Shown: piece by piece, positions 35,947 to 45,535 of the stretch
Layout: each line of letters opens with the position of its first letter
How positions within the stretch are numbered: position 1 is the first letter of the stretch
Source of the DNA: Lentisphaeria bacterium
GTDB taxonomy: Bacteria > Verrucomicrobiota > Lentisphaeria > Victivallales > Victivallaceae
NCBI GenBank assembly: GCA_017502435.1
Contig: JAFVUZ010000242.1
Span: 1-52,581, forward strand
Direction: 5' to 3'
DNA length: 52,581 bases
Position numbers and translations under genes: made by a program
The notes under the pieces: generated by a model
What the model was told of the DNA's origin: nothing
The model's input: only the letters and a program-made list of their open reading frames with translations
The model's database searches: none

Positions 35947-37485
35947 TTATTTTGCCTGCGGTTTTGCTGCGGGTTGTTTTGCGGGGGCAGCCGGAGCGAC
36001 CGGCTGTTTTTCCGCATCTTTTTTTACTTCAGGTGTCACAGTTTTTTTATCTGCGTTTTTGTCAGTTTCGTTTTTATCAGGATTTCCGTCGCGTTTTCTG
36101 CGTTCATTGCTGACGGGTTCCCATGATTTATCGAGAGACTGAACCATTTCGTCAACGAGTCCGACGATGGCTTTTTCGCGTTTGGGCTTGATGTCGGGAT
36201 TATCGACGACGAGGTCGGCGACTTTTTCGCTGTTGTTCATCTGTTCGTTGGGATCGTACATGAAGCCGTAGAGTACATCATCGGGAGAAACGATGTGGAC
36301 TTTGACAAAAAATACCAGCTGAATGACTTCGCGGGCGTGATTTTTGCCGGTGAAGATTTCGCCGATGAGCGGAATATCACTCAGTACAGGTATACGTTCT
36401 TCCTGCAGAGTATCACGGTTGGAATAGAGACCTCCGAGCATAACGACCTGTTTATTCTGCATACGCAGGTAACTTTCGATACTGCGGACGGAGATGACAG
36501 GAACGGGGTAGGTCTGGTCGCTTGCCCCGCTGATGGGAAACGCTTCATAACGCAGAACGCTGGAGACCTGCGGATAGAGACGGAGGGTGACATTGTCATC
36601 ATTGATCATCTGTGGTTCGACTTCGAGAGTCACACCGACACGCTTGTAAGTGGTTGAAAAACTGATACTGTTGCTGACAGTGTTTGCTTCCTGGATCGGG
36701 ATTTCCTGAGCGGTAACGATACGGGCGACTTCGTTGCGGCTGATGAGGATGTTGGGAGATGAAACAACTCTGGCATCGGTGGCTGTCTGGAGCCAGCGAA
36801 AGGAGATGTTGAGGTCATCAACAGGGGTGAAACTGCCGTTCAGGCCGTCAGTTGCGGTTGAGCCGGGGACTCTTGTTTCGGCACCTGCCTTGTATTTATC
36901 GCTTGTGTATGAGATGCTGAGGTTGCGTTCCATGCCGTCGTTGAAAATAAGTTCGACTACTTTTGCTTCGACGAGGATTTGAGATGAGGGGATGTCGATG
37001 GCTTCTGCGAGTTCTTTATAATAGTTGATATTACTTTTTTTATCGGAAACGATGATTGTGTTGCGTTCTTCGATGACTTCGATAGCGGCGTAACCTGCGG
37101 CGATACCGTCAATGGCTTTGTAAAGTTTTTTTGCGGTGGTGAAGCGGGGGCGGTAGACCAGAGTGGCTTTGCCGTCTTCGCCGTTGATAACTTTGCAGTA
37201 GGCGGGAGCGATTTTGCGTCCGAGGATGCGTTTGGGGATTGTATATGTTTCTTTAGCAAAGAGTTGTTGAAGTTCTTCGAGGACGTTTTTGACATTTTCT
37301 TTGCCTCTTGCACGGTCCTCTGCGGTGATAATAACGGGTTCACCGTTTACGGGGACAGAGTTGAGAGTTGCTTCAGAACGGACTTCGGGTTTGGTTGATG
37401 GCTGGGGAGCCGCGGAAACGGCATACGGTGTCAGGAAAGAGATTGCAAGACATACGGCAAATGCTGAATTTTTGTTCAGGTTCAT
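35947..37485 (-). CDS. Secretin-family outer-membrane protein (GspD/PilQ-like)
   Basis: The 512-residue product has a signal peptide (to about residue 25), one N-domain with the NolW-like pattern (about 105-160, AIEVIEERNTIIVSDK) and a secretin domain. SQILVEAKVVEL, the DARVVSSPNILISRN strand near 240, QVVMLGGLYSN and the diagnostic VPVLSDIPLIGEIF (near 368) are all present. The tail after about 430 is Lys/Ala/Pro-rich and probably disordered. Secretins normally form multimeric channels for type II/III secretion or type IV pili. Here it is the first gene of an operon with an adaptor, an ABC ATPase and an FtsX-type permease, and no pilus or secretion genes are nearby. With a single N-domain it is short, like secretins of minimal systems. 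Confidence 0.92.
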   Translation of the reverse strand: MNLNKNSAFAVCLAISFLTPYAVSAAPQPSTKPEVRSEATLNSVPVNGEPVIITAEDRARGKENVKNVLEELQQLFAKETYTIPKRILGRKIAPAYCKVINGEDGKATLVYRPRFTTAKKLYKAIDGIAAGYAAIEVIEERNTIIVSDKKSNINYYKELAEAIDIPSSQILVEAKVVELIFNDGMERNLSISYTSDKYKAGAETRVPGSTATDGLNGSFTPVDDLNISFRWLQTATDARVVSSPNILISRNEVARIVTAQEIPIQEANTVSNSISFSTTYKRVGVTLEVEPQMINDDNVTLRLYPQVSSVLRYEAFPISGASDQTYPVPVISVRSIESYLRMQNKQVVMLGGLYSNRDTLQEERIPVLSDIPLIGEIFTGKNHAREVIQLVFFVKVHIVSPDDVLYGFMYDPNEQMNNSEKVADLVVDNPDIKPKREKAIVGLVDEMVQSLDKSWEPVSNERRKRDGNPDKNETDKNADKKTVTPEVKKDAEKQPVAPAAPAKQPAAKPQAK

Positions 37486-37957
37486 AATGTTTTTGACCTT
37501 CGTTTTTTTAAGTTGTTTATGTTAAATAGTTTAAAACATGAAAGAGTAAAAAGAGAAAACAGACAGTGCATTGCATATTTTTAATTACAACGCTTTTTGC
37601 TCTCTTTTATTTTAAAAAAAATGACGACAAAACCGGAGATACACACATTTTTTGCCATAAAATGACGATTCTGATATGACGAATTGCCATTTTGAATATT
37701 TCAGGGAGTTTTTGAACTTCCGGAAAGTTTTGTTACACTTTATTACATATAGCATAAATTCGTCATATTTCAATGTTTTAAAATAAAAAATCCGTCATTT
37801 TTTTGCAAAAAAAGTCCGTCAAATTCATCAAAAATTGACGGATTTCGTCCGTCAAATTTATTTAGATGCTATTTTTTTGTTGAAAAACTTGCTTTTTTGC
37901 AAAAGTGATGTAAATTTATCCCTGTTATAGTTAGTATAAGGAAGGATTTCAGTTGAA
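37486..37957. promoter_or_regulatory. Divergent intergenic region with clustered TGACG motifs
   Basis: This 472-base gap separates the secretin operon (-) from the HD-domain gene (+). It holds eight copies of TGACG/CGTCA at 37622, 37663, 37677, 37761, 37793, 37817, 37836 and 37850. The last two form the inverted repeat TTGACGGA-tttcg-TCCGTCAA (37835-37855). That is far more than chance in such A/T-rich DNA. They are likely sites for a regulator (inference). The motif TTTAACATAAAC lies in the secretin leader at 37526-37515 (minus strand). No convincing -35/-10 pair was found, and no gene. Confidence 0.45.
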
Positions 37958-38611
37958 ATGCAGGATTTTGCAAGGGAGATGAAGAATATCAGGCAGTTTG
38001 TCAAACGCAAACTTGCCGGAAATCGTTGCGGACATGATCTTGATCATACTTTGCGGGTTTACAAAAATGCTCTGGCACTTGCAGAACAGTGCGGCGGCAA
38101 TATTGAAATCATTTCCGCTGCTGCAATGCTGCATGATGTCGGACGTCCCGAAGAAAGCCGGAGCCGCGGAGCCGTTTGCCATGCGATTGTCGGGGCGGGA
38201 ATTGCGGCGGAATATCTTGCCAAACGCGGTTTTGATAAGGAGTTTATCCGTTGTGTCGTGCATTGCATTGAACGCCATCGGTTCCGGCGTGGTGAAGCCC
38301 CGGAGTCTCTGGAGGCGAAAATTCTTTTTGATGCGGATAAACTTGATTCAATCGGGCCGGTCGGATTGGGCAGAGCGTTCCTTTTTGCCGGAAATTCCGG
38401 TGCCAGGCTTCATAATTCAAAACAGGAGGCATTGGCGGCAGAGGAGTATTCATATCAGGATACCGCCTACCGTGAATATCTCGTCAAACTGTCGAAAGTA
38501 CCGCAGCGTATGCTGACTGAACCCGGCAGGAAACTGGCGGAAAAATATGGAAAGTTTATGGATGATTTTTTCAGAGAAATGAATTTGCAGATAAAGTGCA
38601 ACTTAAAATAA
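37958..38611 (+). CDS. HD-domain phosphohydrolase
   Basis: The 217-residue protein carries the HD-superfamily metal-binding pattern: His26 (NRCGHDLDHT), the doublet LHD at residues 58-60, later ERHR, and the conserved Asp of FDADKLDSIG near 129. Small cytosolic HD proteins of this kind hydrolyse nucleotides or other phosphoesters; which one cannot be told here. The ribosome-binding site AAGGAAGG lies 12 bases upstream of the ATG, a little far. The stop is 13 bases before proS, so the two are probably co-transcribed. Confidence 0.85.
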   Translation: MQDFAREMKNIRQFVKRKLAGNRCGHDLDHTLRVYKNALALAEQCGGNIEIISAAAMLHDVGRPEESRSRGAVCHAIVGAGIAAEYLAKRGFDKEFIRCVVHCIERHRFRRGEAPESLEAKILFDADKLDSIGPVGLGRAFLFAGNSGARLHNSKQEALAAEEYSYQDTAYREYLVKLSKVPQRMLTEPGRKLAEKYGKFMDDFFREMNLQIKCNLK

Positions 38612-38624
38612 AGGATTTTTTATT

Positions 38625-40352
38625 ATGAGAATGACCAAACTCGCAGGACGCAGGATCAAGGAAGATCCCAAAGATGCAAAAACAATCAGTCACAAATACC
38701 TTATTCGCGGCGGTTATATCCGTCCCGTTTCCGCCGGTATTTACTCTCTGCTGCCCGTCGGTAAAAAAATCGTTGCCAAAATCGAAAATATCATTCGTGA
38801 GGAAATGAATAAGATCGAAGGTCAGGAAGTTCTGATGCCGGTTGTTCTGCCGGCTGAACTCTGGGAGGAATCCGGACGTTATCAGACTGTCGGACAGGAG
38901 TTGCTCCGTTTCAAAGACCGCAACGACAAGCCGATGATCCTGGCCATGACCCATGAAGAGGCCGTGGTTCAGCTCATTCGTACCGAAGTTACAAGTTACA
39001 AACAGCTTCCGGTCATGGTTTATCAGATTCAGACCAAGTACCGTGATGAAGCACGTCCCCGTGCAGGCATGATTCGTGTTCGTGAGTTTACCATGAAAGA
39101 TGCTTATTCTTTCCACGTCGATCAGGCTGATCTTGAGGCGTATTACAAACGTGCCCATGTCGCTTATGAACGTATTTTTGAACGTATCGGCATGAAGAAT
39201 GCAATTTCCATTGAATCCAATTCAGGCATGATGGGCGGCAAAGTTTCCCATGAATTCATGGCGATTTGTGATTGCGGAGAAGATACAATTTTCACCAACA
39301 GCGATTACTCTTACAAAGCCAACCGTGAAATTGCCGTTTCCGGCTGCAAATTCAGCAAAGAAGCGCCGCTTGAATTGGAAAAAGTTCATACTCCCGGTCA
39401 GAAAACCATCGAAGAAGTTGCAACTTTCCTCAATCTTAAAGCAGAAAATACCGGCAAAGCCGTTTTCTATCAGGATGTTCATACCGGCGATCTGATTTTT
39501 GCTCTCATTCGCGGTGACTTTGAAATCAATGAAACCAAACTTCAGAATGCCGCACTTGTTGCCGAACTCAAGTTCGCTGATGATGAAGCCATTGAAAAGG
39601 TCGGCTGTGTTGCAGGTTATGCATCCATTCTCAATATTGACCCGAAAAAATGCCGTATCTTTGTTGACCGCTCTGTTGCAGAATCAAGCAATCTCGTTGT
39701 CGGTGCCAATGAAGCGGATTATCACTTCAAAAACTTCAATTATGACCGTGATATTGCCAACAAGGAAGGAATCACTGTCTGCGATATTGCCACTGTCCGC
39801 GAAGGCGACCCCTGTCCTGTTACCGGTGAACCGCTCCGCATGAGCCGAGGTATTGAAATCGGTAATATCTTCCAGCTCGGAACCAAATATTCTGCCGCAA
39901 TGAATTGTAATTATCTGGATAAAAACGGCAAATCTGTTCCTATGGTCATGGGTTGTTACGGAATCGGTGTCGGACGTTCAATGGCGGCTGTTCTTGAACA
40001 GTCTCATGACGAATACGGTCCGATCTGGGCGATGAGCATTGCTCCCTATCATGTTGAAATTTGTGCGATCCAGATAGATAAAGAACCAGTAAAAGAGGCT
40101 TCCGAGAAACTTTATCAGGAATTTCTGGATGCAGGTATCGAGGTCCTGTTTGATGATCGCGGCGAAAAACCCGGCTTCATGTTCAGTGATGCCGACTTGC
40201 TGGGTATTCCGCTCCGTATAGTCATTTCTCCCAAAACGCTTGCCGACAACGAAGTCGAGTTCAAGATCCGTGGAGAAAAAGAATCTTCACGTCTGCCGCT
40301 TGCAGGGCTGAAAGAGTTTATTCAGGACAAAATTGCACAGGCAATGAAATAA
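38625..40352 (+). CDS. proS: Prolyl-tRNA synthetase
   Basis: The 575-residue product matches the bacterial-type ProRS (572 residues in E. coli), which charges tRNA-Pro in the cytosol. It has class II motif 2 around YRDEARPRAGMIRVREFTM (near 138-156). The YbaK-like editing insertion runs from about 220 to 390, with the catalytic-lysine region near GKAVFYQ. Motif 3 is GVGRSMAAVLEQ (near 447), followed by a C-terminal anticodon-binding domain. The editing domain means mischarged Ala-tRNA-Pro can be hydrolysed in cis. It lies between the HD gene and a small unknown gene in a likely three-gene operon. Confidence 0.97.
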   Translation: MRMTKLAGRRIKEDPKDAKTISHKYLIRGGYIRPVSAGIYSLLPVGKKIVAKIENIIREEMNKIEGQEVLMPVVLPAELWEESGRYQTVGQELLRFKDRNDKPMILAMTHEEAVVQLIRTEVTSYKQLPVMVYQIQTKYRDEARPRAGMIRVREFTMKDAYSFHVDQADLEAYYKRAHVAYERIFERIGMKNAISIESNSGMMGGKVSHEFMAICDCGEDTIFTNSDYSYKANREIAVSGCKFSKEAPLELEKVHTPGQKTIEEVATFLNLKAENTGKAVFYQDVHTGDLIFALIRGDFEINETKLQNAALVAELKFADDEAIEKVGCVAGYASILNIDPKKCRIFVDRSVAESSNLVVGANEADYHFKNFNYDRDIANKEGITVCDIATVREGDPCPVTGEPLRMSRGIEIGNIFQLGTKYSAAMNCNYLDKNGKSVPMVMGCYGIGVGRSMAAVLEQSHDEYGPIWAMSIAPYHVEICAIQIDKEPVKEASEKLYQEFLDAGIEVLFDDRGEKPGFMFSDADLLGIPLRIVISPKTLADNEVEFKIRGEKESSRLPLAGLKEFIQDKIAQAMK

Positions 40353-40367
40353 TTTCAGAGGTAACGG

Positions 40368-40748
40368 ATGAAACTTGCAGAAAAACTTGCTGAAATGGCA
40401 TTTGAAATTTTGAAAAATGACGGTGTTGTGATAACTGCCGCTGATTTTCAGGATGGAAATGTTACAAAAATGCAGTTGTATTTTCTTGATGATGAAAATG
40501 CAGTTGCTTCTGATGTTATCAAAAAAATTGATTTGCTGGAATCCGGCGTTGAGGATATTTATGTCCTCAACGTTCATGCGTCAAGTGAGCGTGAATTGCT
40601 GAAACAGATCGGCATTTGCGATATTGAAGATGAACTTTATATCAAAGCCGACCCCGAATCTGAAACTCCCGGCGACGATTTCGGCGTTGCACTTCCGACA
40701 GTAGCCTATATGGAAAGTATCGAATTCCTGAGTCAGAAAAAAGCATAA
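40368..40748 (+). CDS. Hypothetical small acidic protein downstream of proS
   Basis: The 126-residue frame starts behind a GAGGTAAC site 15 bases after proS and ends before a terminator, so it is very likely a real gene. No family is recognised. It appears to be a compact soluble alpha/beta protein with a helix (KLAEKLAEMAFEILKNDG), strands (VVITAADF, KMQLYFLDD), and an acidic tail. No signal peptide, membrane segment or metal motif is visible. Co-transcription with proS suggests a housekeeping role, which is inference. Confidence 0.65.
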   Translation: MKLAEKLAEMAFEILKNDGVVITAADFQDGNVTKMQLYFLDDENAVASDVIKKIDLLESGVEDIYVLNVHASSERELLKQIGICDIEDELYIKADPESETPGDDFGVALPTVAYMESIEFLSQKKA

Positions 40749-40819
40749 AATATATTCAGTTCGCTGTATATTTTGTCATGACTTGTGATATTTTCAAATT
40801 TCAGTTCAAATAACAGCAA

Positions 40820-40866
40820 AAGGCTGTTGCTTACCCTTATTAAGGTTTTGCAGCAGCTTTTTTGTG
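40820..40866. terminator. Terminator between the small gene and the SNF2 gene
   Basis: AAAGGCTGTTGC pairs with GCAGCAGCTTT, with an inner CCTTA/TAAGG stem, followed by T residues. It separates two convergent genes (stops at 40748 and 40878) and may serve both. Confidence 0.75.
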
Positions 40867-40877
40867 TGGATGCGAGT

Positions 40878-43800
40878 TTATGCCAGCAGGAATTTGATGT
40901 CTTCGACGGAAAGTTTTTCACTGCCGGAGGCGGGATTGTCGATGACGTTATCAAAAATGTTCTGTTTTTTCTCCTGAAGCTGGAGGATTTTTTCCTCAAT
41001 GGAGTCACGCATGAGGAGTTTTATACTGCTGACCGGACGGGTTTGCCCGATACGGTGCGTGCGGTCAGCGGCCTGCAGTTCGACGGCGGGGTTCCACCAC
41101 GGGTCATAGATGATGACAGTATCGGCGGAGGTGAGATTCAAACCGGTGCCGCCGGCTTTCAGGCTCAGCAGGAAGACTTTGATATTTTCGTCGTTGTTGA
41201 AACGGTCAACACGCTGTTGACGGTTGCGGGTTGTGCCGTCGAGGTATTCATATGGGATATTATTGTCCTGCAGATATTTTTCGATGACGGCAAGAATTGA
41301 AGTGAACTGACTGAAAAGCAGCACCTTGTGACCGCTGTCAATATTTTCATGCAGAAGTTCATGGAGAAGTTCCATTTTTGCGGATGGGAAAGTTTCTCCG
41401 TGCTGAAAGTCAGGCAGCAGTTGCGGATGGCAGCAAATCTGCCGCAAACGGAGCAGGGTTGTAAAAATTTCGGTGCTGACGGAATTTCCTTTTTTGTAAT
41501 TTGCAAGCATTTTGAAACCGTTTTCACGCACTTCTTCATACAAAGCCCGCTGTTCCGGCGGCATTTCGCAGAAAAATGTAAGTTCCTGTTTTGGAGGCAG
41601 TTCTTTTGCAACTTCAAGTTTTGTGCGGCGTTTAATGAAAGGGCTGACTCTGGCACTCAAATCTTTCTGCAGATACGGATCATCGGCGATGGCGGCATAA
41701 GTTTTTTTGAAACTGTTGAAACTGCCGAGCATCCCGTGATGCAGGAAGTCAAAAATGCTCCACAAATCCTCTGATGAATTTTCAAGCGGAGTACCGGTCA
41801 GCACCAGACGGTGTTTTGAGCGGATGCTTTTGCAGGTTTGGGCGTTGGCAGTGCCGGGATTTTTGATATGCTGAGCTTCGTCAAGGATGACGAAGTTGAA
41901 TTGTGTTTTGCGGATGAATTCAATATCGCGGTTGCAGATGGAATAAGAGATTATTACAAGGTCATATTTTGCAATATCTTTCCACTCTTCTTCGCGGTTT
42001 GCACCTGCAAGCTGAATTGTTTTCATGGAAGGGACGAATTTTGCGGCTTCGCGTTCCCAGTTGAAAAGCAGACTTGCAGGGCAGACCACAAGAGACGGCG
42101 GCATATTTTTTTTCTGCATTTTTGAAAGCATGGCAAGAACCTGAATGGTTTTGCCGAGTCCCATTTCATCGGCGAGGATGACGTTGAAGTTATGAAAATT
42201 CATTTGAGTCAGAAAATCAACACCTTCCTGCTGGTAGGGGCGGAGAGTTCCTTCAAAAACAAAATCAGGTTTTTCTGTTTTGGCAGGTATTGCGGAAAAA
42301 TCTGCACTTTCATTGCTGCTGCCGAGCAGTTCAGGCGGCAGTGCACCCGGGACGGAAGCGGAAATACTGCGGAAGTAGGGGACTGAAAAGAAAGAAATTT
42401 CAAGTTCACGTTTTTCTTCATTTATATTTTCAGCGATATTGCTGAATGAAAGCATGAATTTGCTGAAGTTTTCATCACATTTGACCGGCAGACCGTTTTG
42501 AGCGATGAGGTAATTGCGGTTGCTGATAGCATTTTTCTGCAGGAGTTTCAGGGAGACCGGGATACCGTTTGCATTTACATTATAGGAGAGTTTGATTTTG
42601 TCTCCGTGTTGAGAAATATAATGGCACTGTATTGAGCAGGCACCAAGACCGTTTCCTCCGCCTGCCAAACGGGCAAGATTTCCGTCCAGCAGCATATTGG
42701 GGTATTTATTGAGCCAGACGGGGAGCAGGCGGTCGAGGAAAATTCCGATATTTTCCATGTCTCTCAAAATGAAGGTGTTGTTTTCCTGCTCAAAACCGAA
42801 CATGGCGAATTCAGTTTCAAAGGCGTTTTCAGTCTCTTCGTCGCGGCGGTAAAATCTGCCGTTGAATTGAGCCAGTCTCCCGGAGTCGGGGAGAAATGAA
42901 TTTCCTTTATATATATATTCTGTATTAACGGCAAAGTACATTGATTTGACATCAAATTTGCCGCTGAGCATTATTCTGTGTTTCAGAGATTCAAGTTCAA
43001 AAGAATCGGTTTCCAACACGGGGACTGCGAATTTGCCGTTGTGTGCGAGAGTGTCGGGGAGTTTGCCGCTCCACTCCTGTCTGCCGGTGCGGAAGAATTT
43101 TCTGATCCAGTTCACATCCAGCATGGCGGGGACAAAATAGTATTCTCCCTGTCTTCCGACCCAGCATCCGGAACGTCCGGTGATGACTTTTGCCATGCCG
43201 AGATCCATGATTGAGCCGTTGACTTTGATTGCGGGGGAGATGGTGATTTTTGTTCCCTGCCGCTGTTTCAGGATTACGGGTTCGGCGAAATCGCCGTGAA
43301 TGATGAGTTTTCTGCCGTCTTTGCGGAAGTTGTCAAAGTTGATGAGACAGTGAAAAAATTCTGCTGTCTGTTCTGAGTTGAGGAGAATATTTGAACTGTC
43401 CGGTTCTCCGTTGATGGCAAGATAACGGATTATCTGCTGATCCTGAAGCGAAAAGTTTTCAAGTTTCAGTGAGATTGCAAGCATTTTGTCAAAGTAAAGA
43501 TGACGCAGGTTATTCTGGTTGCCGAGATATTCACGGTTGTTGCAGAAAAGTTTGATTGAAAGTACTGCATTTTCCCATTTGCTCGGAACGTGAGGAAATT
43601 CAGAGATGACATTGATGCGGAGAGATGCCCGTTTTGAATCCGGTACGGGAATGCCGCTGTTCAGAAAATCGGAAAAATTCTGTACTTTCATGCCGGTATA
43701 TCTGCTTTCTCCGTCGTCGAGCATTTTAAGTTTGCTGTTGAATCTTGAAGCGTACATGATGGCGGCTATGGCGTGTTCGCAGAGTTTGCCGTCATTGTGC

Positions 43801-44021
43801 TGTTTCTGGCAGTCGCATTCGCCGATGGCGTTTTCTCCGGTGCGTACTTTGGTATTGAGAACGGTGCTGTTTTTGAGAAATGATGCACAAATGCAGTTCT
43901 CATGGTCGCGGTAAGCACAGCCGAGCTGATTGTTTTTGAGCAGCTGTTTTGCGTTTTTGAACGCTTCCGCACTTGAAATGGCTATAAGTTTTTCTTCGAA
44001 ATTTTTATTGTTTGCGACCAT
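40878..44021 (-). CDS. SNF2-family helicase with SWIM zinc finger
   Basis: The 1047-residue protein starts behind GGAGG. It has a SWIM-type zinc motif near residues 66-85 (C-x-C ... C-E-H), a long middle region typical of bacterial SNF2 proteins, and a C-terminal SNF2 ATPase. ADEMGLGKT (motif I, about 617), LDEAQHIKN (II, about 710), LTGTPLENS (III), LFSQFTSIL (IV), SLKAGGTGLNL (V) and ADRTHRIGQTRPV (VI, about 987) are all intact. Such proteins are ATP-driven DNA translocases or remodellers, often acting with RNA polymerase or DNA repair. No restriction or defence partners are seen beside it, so a housekeeping role is favoured. It is monocistronic between two intergenic regions. Confidence 0.93.
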   Translation of the reverse strand: MVANNKNFEEKLIAISSAEAFKNAKQLLKNNQLGCAYRDHENCICASFLKNSTVLNTKVRTGENAIGECDCQKQHNDGKLCEHAIAAIMYASRFNSKLKMLDDGESRYTGMKVQNFSDFLNSGIPVPDSKRASLRINVISEFPHVPSKWENAVLSIKLFCNNREYLGNQNNLRHLYFDKMLAISLKLENFSLQDQQIIRYLAINGEPDSSNILLNSEQTAEFFHCLINFDNFRKDGRKLIIHGDFAEPVILKQRQGTKITISPAIKVNGSIMDLGMAKVITGRSGCWVGRQGEYYFVPAMLDVNWIRKFFRTGRQEWSGKLPDTLAHNGKFAVPVLETDSFELESLKHRIMLSGKFDVKSMYFAVNTEYIYKGNSFLPDSGRLAQFNGRFYRRDEETENAFETEFAMFGFEQENNTFILRDMENIGIFLDRLLPVWLNKYPNMLLDGNLARLAGGGNGLGACSIQCHYISQHGDKIKLSYNVNANGIPVSLKLLQKNAISNRNYLIAQNGLPVKCDENFSKFMLSFSNIAENINEEKRELEISFFSVPYFRSISASVPGALPPELLGSSNESADFSAIPAKTEKPDFVFEGTLRPYQQEGVDFLTQMNFHNFNVILADEMGLGKTIQVLAMLSKMQKKNMPPSLVVCPASLLFNWEREAAKFVPSMKTIQLAGANREEEWKDIAKYDLVIISYSICNRDIEFIRKTQFNFVILDEAQHIKNPGTANAQTCKSIRSKHRLVLTGTPLENSSEDLWSIFDFLHHGMLGSFNSFKKTYAAIADDPYLQKDLSARVSPFIKRRTKLEVAKELPPKQELTFFCEMPPEQRALYEEVRENGFKMLANYKKGNSVSTEIFTTLLRLRQICCHPQLLPDFQHGETFPSAKMELLHELLHENIDSGHKVLLFSQFTSILAVIEKYLQDNNIPYEYLDGTTRNRQQRVDRFNNDENIKVFLLSLKAGGTGLNLTSADTVIIYDPWWNPAVELQAADRTHRIGQTRPVSSIKLLMRDSIEEKILQLQEKKQNIFDNVIDNPASGSEKLSVEDIKFLLA

Positions 44022-44227
44022 GCCGTCCTCCTGTTATGGTAAAAAGTTATGCCGGTTATCAATGGGTGATGACCTTCTGCCAATTTATAACAGAAAACAT
44101 AAACGGCAAACTTTTTTACAGAATCATTGACAAAACAAAGATGATAATTGTTTCTGTCGGAATATGCAATATACATCCTTTTTTATATAAAAACAAGGCT
44201 TTTATTGAAAAAAATTACAAAAATAAT

Positions 44228-44256
44228 TTGATTTTTGGAGTAACGGATGTTATAAT
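44228..44256 (+). promoter_or_regulatory. Sigma-70 promoter of purT
   Basis: TTGATT and a perfect TATAAT are separated by 17 bases in the stretch just upstream of the purT leader. It is one of the best sigma-70 matches in the window. The remaining DNA between 44022 and 44227 shows nothing I can identify. Confidence 0.7.
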
Positions 44257-44300
44257 AGTGTACTGGATTATTATTTAACCGGAAAATATGGAGGTTTTTT

Positions 44301-45482
44301 ATGACAAAATTGGGTACAGCCCTTACCGGAAGTGCCGTGAAAGTTCTGCTTTGCGGTTCCGGCGAGTTGGGCAAAGAAGTCGTTATCGCTATGCAGAGAC
44401 TCGGTGTCGAAGTTGTTGCAGTTGACCGTTATCAGAATGCTCCTGCCATGCAGGTCGCTCACCGCTCATATGTTGTCAATATGCTTGACGGTCAGGCATT
44501 GAGAAAAGTTATTGAAACTGAAAAACCGGATTACATCGTTCCTGAAGTCGAAGCTATTGCAACTGCCGAACTTGTCAAACTTGAGCAGGAGGGTTACAAC
44601 GTTATTCCAACCGCCAATGCCGCATTTCTGACTATGAACCGTGAAGGTATCCGCCGTCTTGCTGCAGAAGAACTGGGCCTGCCGACTTCCCCCTATCGTT
44701 TTGCTGCAGATCATGATGAATTTATCGCCGCTGTCAAAGAAATCGGAATCCCCTGCGTCGTAAAACCGATTATGAGTTCATCCGGTCACGGACAGAGCAC
44801 TGTCAAATGTGAAGATGATGTTGAAAAAGCATGGGCTGAATCTCAATCCGGCGGACGTGCCGGTGCCGGTAAAGTTATTGTTGAAGGTTTTGTAGATTTT
44901 GATTTTGAAATCACTCAACTGACCGTCCGTCATATCAACGGAACAAGTTTCCTTGAACCGGTAGGTCATCATCAGGTCGATGGAGATTATCAGGAATCAT
45001 GGCAGCCTCAGCCGATGAGTCCGGCTGCACTTGAAAAAGCACGTGATATTGCTGGTAAAATCACTGCCGCACTCGGTGGCAGAGGTATTTTCGGTGTTGA
45101 ACTTTTCATTAAAGGAGAAGATGTCATTTTCAGTGAAGTCAGTCCCCGTCCGCATGATACCGGGATGGTGACAATGATTTCCCAGGATTTGTCACAGTTC
45201 GATCTGCACGCCAGAGCTGTTCTCGGTCTGCCCATTCCCAATATTGCATTTCACGGACCGTCAGCCTCCAAGGCGATAAAAGTTGCCGGAAATTCCGATG
45301 CAGTTGCATTTGATATGCTGGAAAAAGTGCTGGCCGAAGAAAATACCAATATGCGAATTTTCGGCAAAGGCGAACTTCGCGGACACCGCCGTCTCGGAGT
45401 TTTGCTCGCCCGTGATGAGTCAGTGGAAAAAGCACTTGAAAAAGTTGAAAGAATGGCAAAAAATATCAAAATTGAACTTTAA
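44301..45482 (+). CDS. purT: Formate-dependent phosphoribosylglycinamide formyltransferase
   Basis: The 393-residue product is almost the same length as E. coli PurT (392). This ATP-grasp enzyme makes formyl-GAR from GAR, formate and ATP in purine synthesis, without folate. The N-terminal domain has [12 protein letters not shown] (about residues 15-26). The ATP-grasp core includes [15 protein letters not shown] (about 152-166), [10 protein letters not shown] and [10 protein letters not shown], then [15 protein letters not shown] with the metal-binding Glu. A GGAGG site lies 7 bases before the ATG. Formate use fits an anaerobic lifestyle. The next gene begins 53 bases on, with no clear terminator between them. 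Confidence 0.96.
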   Translation: MTKLGTALTGSAVKVLLCGSGELGKEVVIAMQRLGVEVVAVDRYQNAPAMQVAHRSYVVNMLDGQALRKVIETEKPDYIVPEVEAIATAELVKLEQEGYNVIPTANAAFLTMNREGIRRLAAEELGLPTSPYRFAADHDEFIAAVKEIGIPCVVKPIMSSSGHGQSTVKCEDDVEKAWAESQSGGRAGAGKVIVEGFVDFDFEITQLTVRHINGTSFLEPVGHHQVDGDYQESWQPQPMSPAALEKARDIAGKITAALGGRGIFGVELFIKGEDVIFSEVSPRPHDTGMVTMISQDLSQFDLHARAVLGLPIPNIAFHGPSASKAIKVAGNSDAVAFDMLEKVLAEENTNMRIFGKGELRGHRRLGVLLARDESVEKALEKVERMAKNIKIEL

Positions 45483-45535
45483 ATCCGGAAAAATGCAAAA
45501 AAATTCGATTTTTTTTCAAAAAAAACTGGAAAAAT

